Positions 1-5,272 of a stretch of 5,272 nucleotides of DNA are shown here, in pieces. The stretch comes from Acidobacteriota bacterium (GTDB lineage: Bacteria; Acidobacteriota; Terriglobia; Acidiferrales; UBA7541). How positions within the stretch are numbered: the stretch's first letter is position 1; the number at the start of each line of letters is the position of its first letter. The DNA is taken from NCBI GenBank assembly GCA_003131985.1, contig PKWH01000085.1:1-5272 (forward strand), read 5' to 3'. The notes below the pieces were generated by a model. The model worked only from the letters and a program-made list of their open reading frames with translations, was not told the origin of the DNA and did no database searches. The position numbers and the translations under genes are program-made.

Positions 1-115
1 GATTGCCGGTGAGAATCTGTTCCACTTGCGCGGCAAGTTCTGTGCGCGTTTTGGCGACAGAATCCTTCAGTCGCTCAAGAAGCGTCGGTTCCGGTGGTCC
101 GAAGAGAGAAATCAT
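1..115 (-). CDS. ftsY: FtsY, signal recognition particle receptor (N-terminal fragment, cut by window edge)
   Basis: Only the first 38 codons are visible; the gene continues past position 1. The peptide begins MISLFGPPEPTLLERLKDSV and continues with AKTRTELAAQVEQILTGN. The pattern LLERLK..(V/L)AKTR..L....E.IL.G is the start of the SRP54_N helical bundle of FtsY, the GTPase at the membrane that receives SRP-ribosome complexes for co-translational insertion. The GTPase (G) domain would lie outside the window. The ATG at 115-113 is well supported: an in-frame TAG lies 15 nt upstream (132-130 region) with no other start codon between. No clear Shine-Dalgarno sequence is seen. The N domain starts about 10 residues after the initiator, so the long acidic A domain of E. 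coli FtsY is absent, as in many bacteria. An unrelated SRP54-type N domain (Ffh) is less likely, because Ffh starts differently (MF..L...L......L.G). The call rests on a short stretch. Confidence 0.8.
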   Translation of the reverse strand, partial: MISLFGPPEPTLLERLKDSVAKTRTELAAQVEQILTGN

Positions 116-208
116 GTGAGAAACAGGCTAGCACAATGATTGAACTTTGGCTTGCCGGGGAGCTCGTTAAGCAGCAAGGGACAAAGCAATAGTTTTGGAG
201 AGAAAATC
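116..208. other. Intergenic spacer between the orphan membrane protein gene and ftsY
   Basis: These 93 bp separate the stop of the upstream gene from the ftsY start and probably carry the ftsY promoter on the minus strand. No convincing -35/-10 pair was found. The closest -10-like word on the minus strand is TAGCCT, about 11 nt before the ATG, with no TTGACA-like partner at 16-18 nt. A CTTGC/GCAAG inverted repeat with an 18-nt loop is present, but it has no T-run and is too weak to call a terminator. Whether ftsY is transcribed separately or by read-through cannot be decided here. Confidence 0.5.
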
Positions 209-1003
209 TCAGTCGCGCAAGTTCTTAGAAGATAAATCGGCCGACGATTCCTGTGAAGGAACCTTGTGAATGGTCTGCAAGATGAGGTTGACATCAGGTT
301 GCGAAATGATTGTCGAACCATTTACTTTCTGGCCAAAGATAAAATCGAGAGAGCAGCTCTCCGAATAGAGTTGGACGCTAAAGCCCCTCGATGAGCCTTG
401 CGGCCTTCCGAATTGAAAGCCATTAAAATCGCCTGTTCTTACTAGAAAGATGCCTGAATCGGCACCCATTGGTGCGGAAATGCCCTTCATTAGAAGCAAC
501 ATACTCCGGCTGATGGCCTGTCTCTTTGGAATAAACGGCGTAATTTGGCCGGGCGTCGTCCCCAGCATAATGCGATGGAAGGAATAATCTGACTGCAGCG
601 CCTCATCGCCATAAATTTGTCGAAATGTGTCCCGGTCTATTTTCCCGCTTGATAGCACCGCGTTGACAAAATCGTGCGGCGAGCCAATCCATACCGAAAG
701 AACATTCCCAGAGTGGAAAGCAATAATTGCCTTGTTTCCCCCGATGATTCGACTTTTAGCTTCATCTACATCATCCCAAGGGACTTCGAATTCATAACCG
801 AAGTATGAGAGCTTCTTTTCAACCGCTCGCGAAATCGAAAGATCCGGTAGTTCGACTGGTTCCTTCTTCACGACGGGGATTTGCCGAGCGATGTTACGAG
901 CTTCCAAAGCGAAAAAGGTCTGAACGCCAAAAAACCATAGATAAGTGCCGCATAGAACAGCTGTGACCACGAGGCCAGTTAATATGCGAGTTCGTCTGGA
1001 CAT
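209..1003 (-). CDS. Membrane-anchored protein of unknown function, coupled to the HD-GYP gene
   Basis: I do not recognise a named family for this 264-residue protein. It starts MSRRTRILTGLVV: a short basic cytoplasmic end, then one hydrophobic segment at about residues 8-33 with no clear signal-peptidase site. It is therefore probably a single-pass protein with residues 35-264 outside the cytoplasm. The soluble part opens with a Pro-rich linker (42-54). A more conserved-looking block follows at 68-106 (YFGYEFEVPWDDVDEAKSRI, then NKAIIAFHSGNVLSVW). The C-terminus (252-264) is polar and probably disordered. No catalytic motif, nucleotide-binding loop or metal-binding cluster stands out; only two cysteines are present (18 in the membrane segment, 217). 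The ATG lies 2 nt after the TAA of the HD-GYP gene, implying one transcript and translational coupling. GC is lower than in the neighbours: hand-counted 60-nt samples give 42% against 58-65% in the HD-GYP gene. That suggests recent gain or weak selection. A role accessory to the sensor is only an inference from position. Confidence 0.85.
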   Translation of the reverse strand: MSRRTRILTGLVVTAVLCGTYLWFFGVQTFFALEARNIARQIPVVKKEPVELPDLSISRAVEKKLSYFGYEFEVPWDDVDEAKSRIIGGNKAIIAFHSGNVLSVWIGSPHDFVNAVLSSGKIDRDTFRQIYGDEALQSDYSFHRIMLGTTPGQITPFIPKRQAISRSMLLLMKGISAPMGADSGIFLVRTGDFNGFQFGRPQGSSRGFSVQLYSESCSLDFIFGQKVNGSTIISQPDVNLILQTIHKVPSQESSADLSSKNLRD

Positions 1004-1005
1004 AT

Positions 1006-2790
1006 TTAGACTTCGACGAGGGCGGCGGTTAGGCGGAGGCGGCCGTCGGCGATCGCGGATTCCAGAGCTTTGACGACGACAGGATCGAACTTGGACATGG
1101 CCAGGGAGCGGATGCGATTGAGCGCGAATTCGAGATCCATGGCGGATTGGTACGGGCGGTTGGTGGTCATGGCGTCGAATGTGTCGGCGACGGCGATGAT
1201 GCGCGCCATCATGGGAATCTGATCGCCGGGAAGGCCGTAGGGGTAACCCTGTCCGTCCATGCGTTCGTGGTGGAGCTCGATACCTGGGAGCATTTCTTTC
1301 AATTGCGCGACGGGGCGCATGATATTTGCGCCTTTCACCGGATGCTGCTTCATTATGGCGAATTCTTCGTCGTCCAGCTTGCCGGGCTTTTTGAGGACGC
1401 GGTCGTCCACGCCGATTTTGCCAACGTCATGAAGCAGGGCGGAGATGCGCAGGCGGTCGAGATCTTCGGCGTTCAACGACAGGTATTCTCCAATGATCAT
1501 GGAGTACTTCGCAACGCGGCCGGAATGGCCTCGCGTGTATGGATCCTTTTCGTCGATGGCGGCGGCGAGCATGCGGATGGAGCCGAGGAACAGGTCGCGA
1601 TTTTCGGCGGCGGCTTGTTTCAGGCGCTCGACGTACCGTTCGATGTCGCCAGCCATGTGATTGAAAGTTTCGGCGAGCTCGGCGATTTCTGCGGCTCCGC
1701 GAACTTCGACGCGTTCGTGAAATTCTGCGCGGCTGATAGCCCGAACAGAAAAGACAAGGCCTCGGATAGGCCGCGTGATTCCGACGGCGAAAAGGTACCC
1801 GAAAATCAGGACGACGAGAGTTACGACCAAGACAAACTGCAGAGCTTGCGCGGTGAGTTCGTGGACGCCCGCGTCGCTGCGAGCTTCGTCGAGGCTGCGT
1901 TGCGCGATCACAGCCCAGTGAAGCTCCGGGATGGTGCTGTAGGTGCCGATCATTTCCACAGGATGTTTGGAATCGCGCCCGGGCTGCAGGAAGTGCATCG
2001 TTTCCGTGGCGCGCAATTCTTGCGGCAATTCCTGGAGATGTCTTACGACAGGAGAATTCGCGGAAACGTCGCGGCCGGGAACCATGTCGCGCGCATCCGG
2101 GTGGGAGACGATCTTGCCGTGTCCGTCCACGATGAAGACGACGCGGTCGCGAACGCTGGCGTCGCGGATTCTGGCAAGCAAGCCGTCAATCGAGACGACG
2201 GAAGCAAGCATTCCGGTGAATTGGCCGCCGGAGGACAATGGCACCGAAACGATCAGGGCCGGACGGCTGGCTTGTCCCAAGGCAAAAGGCTCGCTGACGA
2301 AAGGAAGGCCCTCGATGCTGGCGGTGAATGCGTGTTTCAGCGCGACTTGCACGAAGGGATCGCTGTCGGCGCGAAAGCTTCCGGCGGACTGGCCTTTGGC
2401 CTGTCTGTTCACGGCTGTGACGTAAAGGATGTTCTGATTGTTCTCAACGAAGCTTTGCAGCAGGCGGGCAAGTTGCGGCGCGTGAGACGCGTCGTCCACA
2501 TCCGCGATCCATCCGGTCAACGCAAGGACTTGGCGCTGGCTGAGAAGCTGTTCGTTGAGGTTTTGCTCGAATTCAAGAGTCTCACTGGCGAGCGAACGTG
2601 TGATTTCACTTTGCTGCACGCGTTCGGTGTCTTGCAGTTTTTGTTCGCTGAGATTGAGCACCTGGCGGTGATAGAGCCACAGAGGCGTGACGCTCACGAG
2701 CAAAAGGGCGCCGAGCACAATCCAGAGGATGCGCAAACGCCGAGTTACAGACTGCTTGAGGGCTTCAGTGGGCACAAGGATTTCCCGCAA
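1006..2790 (-). CDS. Transmembrane cyclic-di-GMP phosphodiesterase (dCache-like sensor, HAMP, HD-GYP)
   Basis: The 594-residue protein is predicted to hydrolyse the second messenger c-di-GMP in response to an extracytoplasmic signal. In order it has TM1 (about 21-40) and a periplasmic region (about 41-312) resembling a double-Cache sensor, including VFIVDGHGKIVSHPD at 218-232. TM2 (about 315-337) and a HAMP linker (about 336-390, with TRPI at 339-342 and EIAELAETFNHMA at 368-380) follow. The HD-GYP domain occupies about 395-590. The catalytic set is complete: GHS.RV (421-426), HDVGKIG (His454/Asp455/Lys458), HP.KG (His483), HHERMDGQGYP (507-517) and ARIIAVADTFDAMT (529-542, Asp536). An active enzyme is therefore expected rather than a degenerate receptor. 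The TTG at 2790 is the first possible start after an in-frame TAG. A GTG at 2775 (codon 6) has a weak GGGA 7 nt upstream and is at least as likely; both precede TM1. Its stop is 2 nt from the orphan membrane gene that follows. The ligand cannot be read from the sequence. Confidence 0.95.
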   Translation of the reverse strand: MREILVPTEALKQSVTRRLRILWIVLGALLLVSVTPLWLYHRQVLNLSEQKLQDTERVQQSEITRSLASETLEFEQNLNEQLLSQRQVLALTGWIADVDDASHAPQLARLLQSFVENNQNILYVTAVNRQAKGQSAGSFRADSDPFVQVALKHAFTASIEGLPFVSEPFALGQASRPALIVSVPLSSGGQFTGMLASVVSIDGLLARIRDASVRDRVVFIVDGHGKIVSHPDARDMVPGRDVSANSPVVRHLQELPQELRATETMHFLQPGRDSKHPVEMIGTYSTIPELHWAVIAQRSLDEARSDAGVHELTAQALQFVLVVTLVVLIFGYLFAVGITRPIRGLVFSVRAISRAEFHERVEVRGAAEIAELAETFNHMAGDIERYVERLKQAAAENRDLFLGSIRMLAAAIDEKDPYTRGHSGRVAKYSMIIGEYLSLNAEDLDRLRISALLHDVGKIGVDDRVLKKPGKLDDEEFAIMKQHPVKGANIMRPVAQLKEMLPGIELHHERMDGQGYPYGLPGDQIPMMARIIAVADTFDAMTTNRPYQSAMDLEFALNRIRSLAMSKFDPVVVKALESAIADGRLRLTAALVEV

Positions 2791-2834
2791 ATAAAATGCT
2801 AGCGGAGCGGAACGTCGCGCACAACTGGACGAAA

Positions 2835-2881
2835 GTACTAGGGGTAGCAGATAAGGTACAGAGAGGTTGGCACTTAGGTAC
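2835..2881. repeat. Three evenly spaced GTAC-containing words upstream of the HD-GYP gene
   Basis: On the minus strand the words GTACCTAAG, GTACCTTAT and GTACTTTCG begin at 2881, 2859 and 2838, that is 22 and 21 nt apart, or about two helical turns. GTAC itself is palindromic, so either strand could carry the site. They lie 45-91 bp before the HD-GYP start codon, where an operator or multi-site activator region would be expected. No known regulator consensus is recognised. Chance, or a low-complexity intergenic repeat, remains possible. Confidence 0.3.
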
Positions 2882-2882
2882 G

Positions 2883-2936
2883 AAAAATGGCTCGGATGTT
2901 ACCTTTCCGCCCATTTCCACACGGGGAAGATGGGCG
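2883..2936 (-). terminator. Candidate hairpin terminator/attenuator-like structure after the esterase gene
   Basis: Reading the minus strand after the esterase stop (2956-2954), the first hairpin is CGCCCAT(C)TTCC-CCGTGT-GGAAATGGGCG at 2936-2908. It has a 7-bp plus 4-bp stem, one bulged C and a 6-nt loop. It is not followed by a T-run. A second, weaker hairpin (2911-2889: GGC-GGA, 9-nt loop, TCC-ga-GCC) shares four bases with the right arm of the first and is followed by A then TTTTT (2887-2883). The pair could end esterase transcription. Because the two stems compete for the same arm, it could instead act as an attenuator-like leader for the HD-GYP gene. No folding energy was computed. Confidence 0.35.
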
Positions 2937-2953
2937 AGTGAATCGAATACGAA

Positions 2954-3955
2954 TCACTTCGGAATCATTCCGATCGTCCCCAGCCACTTCTCCACCAACT
3001 GAGGCCATTCCGTGATCGGCATCTCCGTGCGTCGCAGCCCGAACGCATGCCCGCCATGCGCATACAAATGCGTCTCCACCGGAACCCCAGCCTTCTTCAG
3101 CGCAATATAGTAAGCCAGCGAGTCGTCTACGTTGTCCACGTGGTCATCCTCCGCCTGCAGCAAAAACGTCGGCGGCGTCTGGCTGGTGACAGGAACCTCT
3201 GGATTCATCGAAAGCTCTTTATCGGCATTCACCGGATGAGGCACCACAAACTTCTTCGTGCCCTGCTTGGCATCCCATTCCGCCGCGGAAAGCGACAGAT
3301 GTCCCGGATAGATAACCATCGCAAAATCTCGGCGGCAGCTTTCTTTGTCTGCGGCATCGACAGCGGGATACAAACGCTTCTCAAAGTGCGTGCTAATCGC
3401 TGCCGACAGATGCCCGCCTGCCGAAAACCCTAGCACTCCAATTTTGTGTGGATCGATGTGCCACTCCGCCGCGTGAAAACGCACCAGCCCCACCGTCCTC
3501 TGCGCATCTTCCAACGCCATCGGAGATTCTGGATACGGCCCCGATTTCGGATACGGCCCCACATGAGTCACGCGGTATTTCAACAGCACGCACGTGATCC
3601 CCTTGGACGTAAGCCAGTCGCAAACTTCCGTTCCTTCAAGATCGATTGCCAGAATCTGATAGCCTCCGCCGGGAAATACCACGACGGCAGCGCCGGTATT
3701 CTTCTCTTTTGGCGAATAGACGGTCATGGTAGGCCGCGTGACGTTGCTCACCTTAACCCACGGCTTGCCGGCGACGAGCGAGTCCGTTACCGGGGTCGTT
3801 TCGTCTTCCGGCCCCGCGACAGGCTGTGCGTCCGGCACGGCGCCCGGCCAGATCGGAACTTGCGTATGTCCGGGCGATGGCTGCCAGACAGGCGTCTGCG
3901 CGCTCAGAGCGCTAAACGCAAACACAACAAAGAGAACGAAGAGCGAAGGCTTCAT
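2954..3955 (-). CDS. Secreted alpha/beta-hydrolase, acetyl esterase / BD-FAE-like carbohydrate esterase
   Basis: The 333-residue enzyme probably removes acetyl or other acyl groups from polysaccharides or oligosaccharides after export. The N-terminus (MKPSLFVLFVVFAFSALSAQ) is a signal peptide with likely Sec cleavage after SALSA at about residue 19. The segment VPIWPGAVPDAQP, typical of exported esterases of this type, follows. The alpha/beta-hydrolase fold carries an oxyanion-hole loop FPGGGY (94-99), a nucleophile elbow GFSAGG (176-181, Ser178), an acid in EDDHVDN (Asp270 or Asp271) and HGGHAFG with catalytic His303. All triad residues are present. The ATG at 3955 is chosen because GGGGA (3965-3961) sits 5 nt upstream; a GTG directly before it (3958) would add one residue but leaves only 2 nt of spacing. 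A tandem 18-nt repeat within the gene gives GPYPKSGPYPES (residues about 133-144). The substrate is unknown: xylan acetyl, feruloyl or peptidase-like activity cannot be separated here. It follows plsY on the same strand but is probably transcribed separately. Confidence 0.9.
   Translation of the reverse strand: MKPSLFVLFVVFAFSALSAQTPVWQPSPGHTQVPIWPGAVPDAQPVAGPEDETTPVTDSLVAGKPWVKVSNVTRPTMTVYSPKEKNTGAAVVVFPGGGYQILAIDLEGTEVCDWLTSKGITCVLLKYRVTHVGPYPKSGPYPESPMALEDAQRTVGLVRFHAAEWHIDPHKIGVLGFSAGGHLSAAISTHFEKRLYPAVDAADKESCRRDFAMVIYPGHLSLSAAEWDAKQGTKKFVVPHPVNADKELSMNPEVPVTSQTPPTFLLQAEDDHVDNVDDSLAYYIALKKAGVPVETHLYAHGGHAFGLRRTEMPITEWPQLVEKWLGTIGMIPK
3525..3560 (-). repeat. Two tandem 18-nt units inside the esterase gene
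   Basis: Units 3525-3542 and 3543-3560 share ggatacggcccc exactly and differ at a few bases in the preceding six (gattct versus gatttc). The period is a multiple of three, so the frame is kept, and the repeat encodes two PYP(K/E)S-type hexapeptides in a surface-type loop between the GGGY strand and the nucleophile elbow. It is most simply a small in-frame duplication. Confidence 0.8.
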
Positions 3956-4061
3956 CACAATCCCCAGAGCTTAATATAACTCGTCACTGCCGGAAGCCGC
4001 TGATAGGGAACTGTCAACTTTCGTGGCCAACGCGCCACTGGAGAGAAATCACGTAACATCA
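3956..4061. other. Intergenic spacer between plsY and the esterase gene, possible promoter
   Basis: This 106-bp spacer probably holds the esterase promoter. On the minus strand an exact TTGACA lies at 4017-4012, but no -10-like hexamer occurs 16-18 nt after it. A TATATT lies at 3978-3973, about 17 nt before the start codon, with no matching -35 at normal spacing. The two words are 33 nt apart, so they do not form one promoter. A 5-bp inverted repeat GTGGC/GCCAC (4038-4023) follows the plsY stop without a T-run and is too weak to call a terminator. Confidence 0.4.
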
Positions 4062-4679
4062 TCATCCCGGGAATTTGATGCGGGACTCGGTGCCTGCGAC
4101 TAGGCGCGCGATATTCGGACGGTGTTTCAGCAACACGAGAACGGAGATGAGCACGGTGCCGAGCGTGACAAATTCGGGAGGCGCGTGGCGCGGCGCGTAC
4201 AAGATGTAAACGAAGACCGGCAGAGCTACCGCCGCGGCGAGTGAACCCAGGGAAGAATAGCGCCAGAAAATTACAACCGCGATCCAAAGAACGACTGCCG
4301 CAGCTACGGCTTCGGGACAGATAGGAAGAAAAACTCCGAGGCCGGTGGCCACTCCTTTGCCGCCGCGAAATCCCAACCAAATGGGAAACATGTGCCCGAT
4401 CACTGCCAGGATAGCGGCGACCATCATCCAGCGGATGTTGCCGCCACTCCATCTGGATGCGAGCCAAACAGCCGCGTACCCTTTCGCAGCGTCGAGCAGC
4501 AACGTGAGAACGCCCGGCAGAAAGCCAGCACTGCGAGTGACATTCGCTGCGCCGATATTGCCGCTGCCCGTGGAGCGGATGTCCGGGCGGCCCATCGCTT
4601 TCACAATCAGAAGGCCGAAAGGTATCGAGCCCAATAAGTAGGCAACCAGGGGAACAAGCCAGTTTGCGTTGGCTATCAC
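4062..4679 (-). CDS. plsY: Acyl-phosphate:glycerol-3-phosphate acyltransferase PlsY
   Basis: PlsY is the integral membrane enzyme that transfers an acyl chain from acyl-phosphate to sn-glycerol-3-phosphate, making lysophosphatidic acid, the first committed step of phospholipid synthesis in most bacteria; acyl-phosphate is supplied by PlsX, not in this window. The 205-residue length is normal. The three family motifs are present: GSIPFGLL (17-24) leading to STGSGNIGAANVTR (36-49), GHMFPIWLGFRGGKGVATG (95-113, the glycerol-phosphate-binding loop), and SSLGSLAAA (142-150). DAAKG (63-67) and the C-terminal KHRPNIARLVAGTE (185-198) are also typical. Hydrophobic segments near 6-26, 52-73, 85-101, 123-139, 147-162 and 169-184 fit the multi-pass topology. 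The start is GTG, which overlaps the thpR stop as GTGA; the first in-frame ATG is at codon 29, inside the conserved region, so the GTG must be right. Confidence 0.97.
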   Translation of the reverse strand: MIANANWLVPLVAYLLGSIPFGLLIVKAMGRPDIRSTGSGNIGAANVTRSAGFLPGVLTLLLDAAKGYAAVWLASRWSGGNIRWMMVAAILAVIGHMFPIWLGFRGGKGVATGLGVFLPICPEAVAAAVVLWIAVVIFWRYSSLGSLAAAVALPVFVYILYAPRHAPPEFVTLGTVLISVLVLLKHRPNIARLVAGTESRIKFPG

Positions 4680-5242
4680 GCCGCTCCTTCTTTCACGAAC
4701 GGAAATGTTGCGAGCCGTGTATATTCGGCGCCCGAAGGTTTCAGAACACTCTGATAAAGATGAAATTCGGAACTTCGCGCCGACCCGAAATCATACGACT
4801 TGAGATTATTGGCTGCACGGACAAGCGTGTCGAGACCTTTGTGCGAATTGAAGCGCGCCAGTGTGAGATGCGGCGTGAAGGGGTGCGATTCGGCGGAGAA
4901 GCCGAGCTGTTGGAGCGCGCGGTCAACGCCGGCGGCCAGCTGAGGAAGATTTGAAGAAGCTTCAATTCCGCACCACACAACGCGCGGGTGAAACTCATTG
5001 GGGAAAAATCCGATGCCGCGGAAATGTGATTCGACGGCTTGGCCGCAACGTATTGAAGAAAGCGCCGCGCGGATGGAATCGAGTTTAGCTTCCTCCATCT
5101 CGCCCAGAAATTTCAGCGTGATGTGCATTCCTTCGGGGCGAACCCAGCGAGCGCCCTCGCATTCAGGCTTCAGACGCGCCATCAACTCGCGAAGCGCACG
5201 GCGAACGGCGTCGGGAATGTCGAGCGCGACGAAAAGGCGCAT
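4676..5242 (-). CDS. thpR: RNA 2',3'-cyclic phosphodiesterase (ThpR / LigT family)
   Basis: This 188-residue protein belongs to the 2H phosphoesterase superfamily. Family members open 2',3'-cyclic phosphates to 2'-phosphates and can join or cleave 2'-5' RNA linkages in vitro; the cellular role is poorly known. It is predicted to be cytoplasmic. Both signature HxTx motifs are present: HITL (40-43, in GMHITLKFLGE) and HLTL (125-128, in FTPHLTLARF, with Arg130). The N-terminus MRLFVALDIP and the C-terminal block HLYQSVLKPSGAEYTRL (161-177) match the family end to end, so the protein is full length and the ATG at 5242 is secure, although no good Shine-Dalgarno sequence precedes it. Its TGA overlaps the plsY GTG. 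An upstream gene could end at a TGA 3 nt before this start, which would make thpR an internal operon gene, but too little sequence is visible to tell. Confidence 0.96.
   Translation of the reverse strand: MRLFVALDIPDAVRRALRELMARLKPECEGARWVRPEGMHITLKFLGEMEEAKLDSIRAALSSIRCGQAVESHFRGIGFFPNEFHPRVVWCGIEASSNLPQLAAGVDRALQQLGFSAESHPFTPHLTLARFNSHKGLDTLVRAANNLKSYDFGSARSSEFHLYQSVLKPSGAEYTRLATFPFVKEGAA
4684..4689 (-). promoter_or_regulatory. Strong ribosome binding site for plsY within thpR
   Basis: On the minus strand AAGGAG lies 4 nt before the plsY GTG, inside the last codons of thpR. It is the best Shine-Dalgarno match in the window. It supports the GTG start and reinitiation or coupled translation across the GTGA overlap. 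Confidence 0.8.
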
Positions 5243-5272
5243 GGTTCAAGCGCGTCCATGCGCGGGGAACAG

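Noticed and set aside
1147..2802. A 551-codon open frame on the plus strand, antisense to the HD-GYP gene.
   Set aside because: Its codons are in register with the sense codons, so its openness only means that the sense gene lacks TTA, CTA and TCA codons, as expected from GC-biased codon use. The translated product shows no recognisable domain, while the sense strand encodes a complete multi-domain enzyme.
2791..2953. A c-di-GMP riboswitch (GEMM-I or GEMM-II) upstream of the HD-GYP gene.
   Set aside because: The conserved GEMM core sequences and their paired stems are not found. Only the two unassigned hairpins are seen.
4012..4032. Possible sigma-54 type promoter (TTGGCCACG ... TTGAC) upstream of the esterase.
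   Set aside because: The -24/-12 pattern is not met: the GC dinucleotide expected at -12 is missing.
4041..4052. GTGATTTCTCTC on the minus strand, nearly identical to the first 12 bases of ftsY.
   Set aside because: The reading frame stops after 12 codons and the similarity ends at once. A 12-base match is best explained by chance.
3955..4467. Minus-strand open frame overlapping plsY in another frame and running into the spacer.
   Set aside because: Arg/Ser/His-rich product typical of an off-frame reading of plsY. PlsY itself has all family motifs in its own frame.
5246..5272. Possible C-terminal end of an upstream gene on the minus strand (frame ending in TGA 3 nt before the thpR ATG).
   Set aside because: Only eight codons are visible and all three frames can be read here, so there is no sequence support for calling it a gene.

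Overview
The window looks like a chromosomal segment from a moderately GC-rich Gram-negative bacterium. The most likely group is Acidobacteriota (Terriglobia/Acidobacteriia-like). This placement is an inference from the style of the proteins (the secreted esterase, the small membrane-anchored orphan) and the mix of housekeeping genes, not from a marker gene. All six recognisable genes lie on the minus strand, so transcription runs from high to low coordinates. No mobile element, tRNA/rRNA gene, CRISPR array or phage gene was seen.

In order of transcription: thpR (RNA 2',3'-cyclic phosphodiesterase, 4676-5242) overlaps plsY (glycerol-3-phosphate acyltransferase, 4062-4679) by 4 nt in a GTGA junction, and plsY has a strong Shine-Dalgarno sequence inside thpR. 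A spacer of about 106 bp leads to a secreted alpha/beta-hydrolase of the acetyl-esterase / BD-FAE type (2954-3955). A 163-bp intergenic region follows. It holds a good hairpin, a second overlapping hairpin with a T-run, and three evenly spaced GTAC words. After it comes a transmembrane c-di-GMP phosphodiesterase with periplasmic dCache-like sensor, HAMP and HD-GYP domains (1006-2790). Two nucleotides after its stop codon begins a membrane-anchored protein of unknown function (209-1003) with visibly lower GC. After a 93-bp spacer, the first 38 codons of ftsY (SRP receptor) run off the left edge (1-115).

Functionally this is a patchwork. Phospholipid synthesis (plsY) and protein targeting (ftsY) are core envelope functions. 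The HD-GYP protein reads an extracytoplasmic signal and probably lowers c-di-GMP, and its co-transcribed orphan partner is the least understood item. The esterase probably deacylates plant-type or other polysaccharides outside the cytoplasm. I do not see a clearly novel system. The best leads are the HD-GYP/orphan gene pair and the structured leader region upstream of it.
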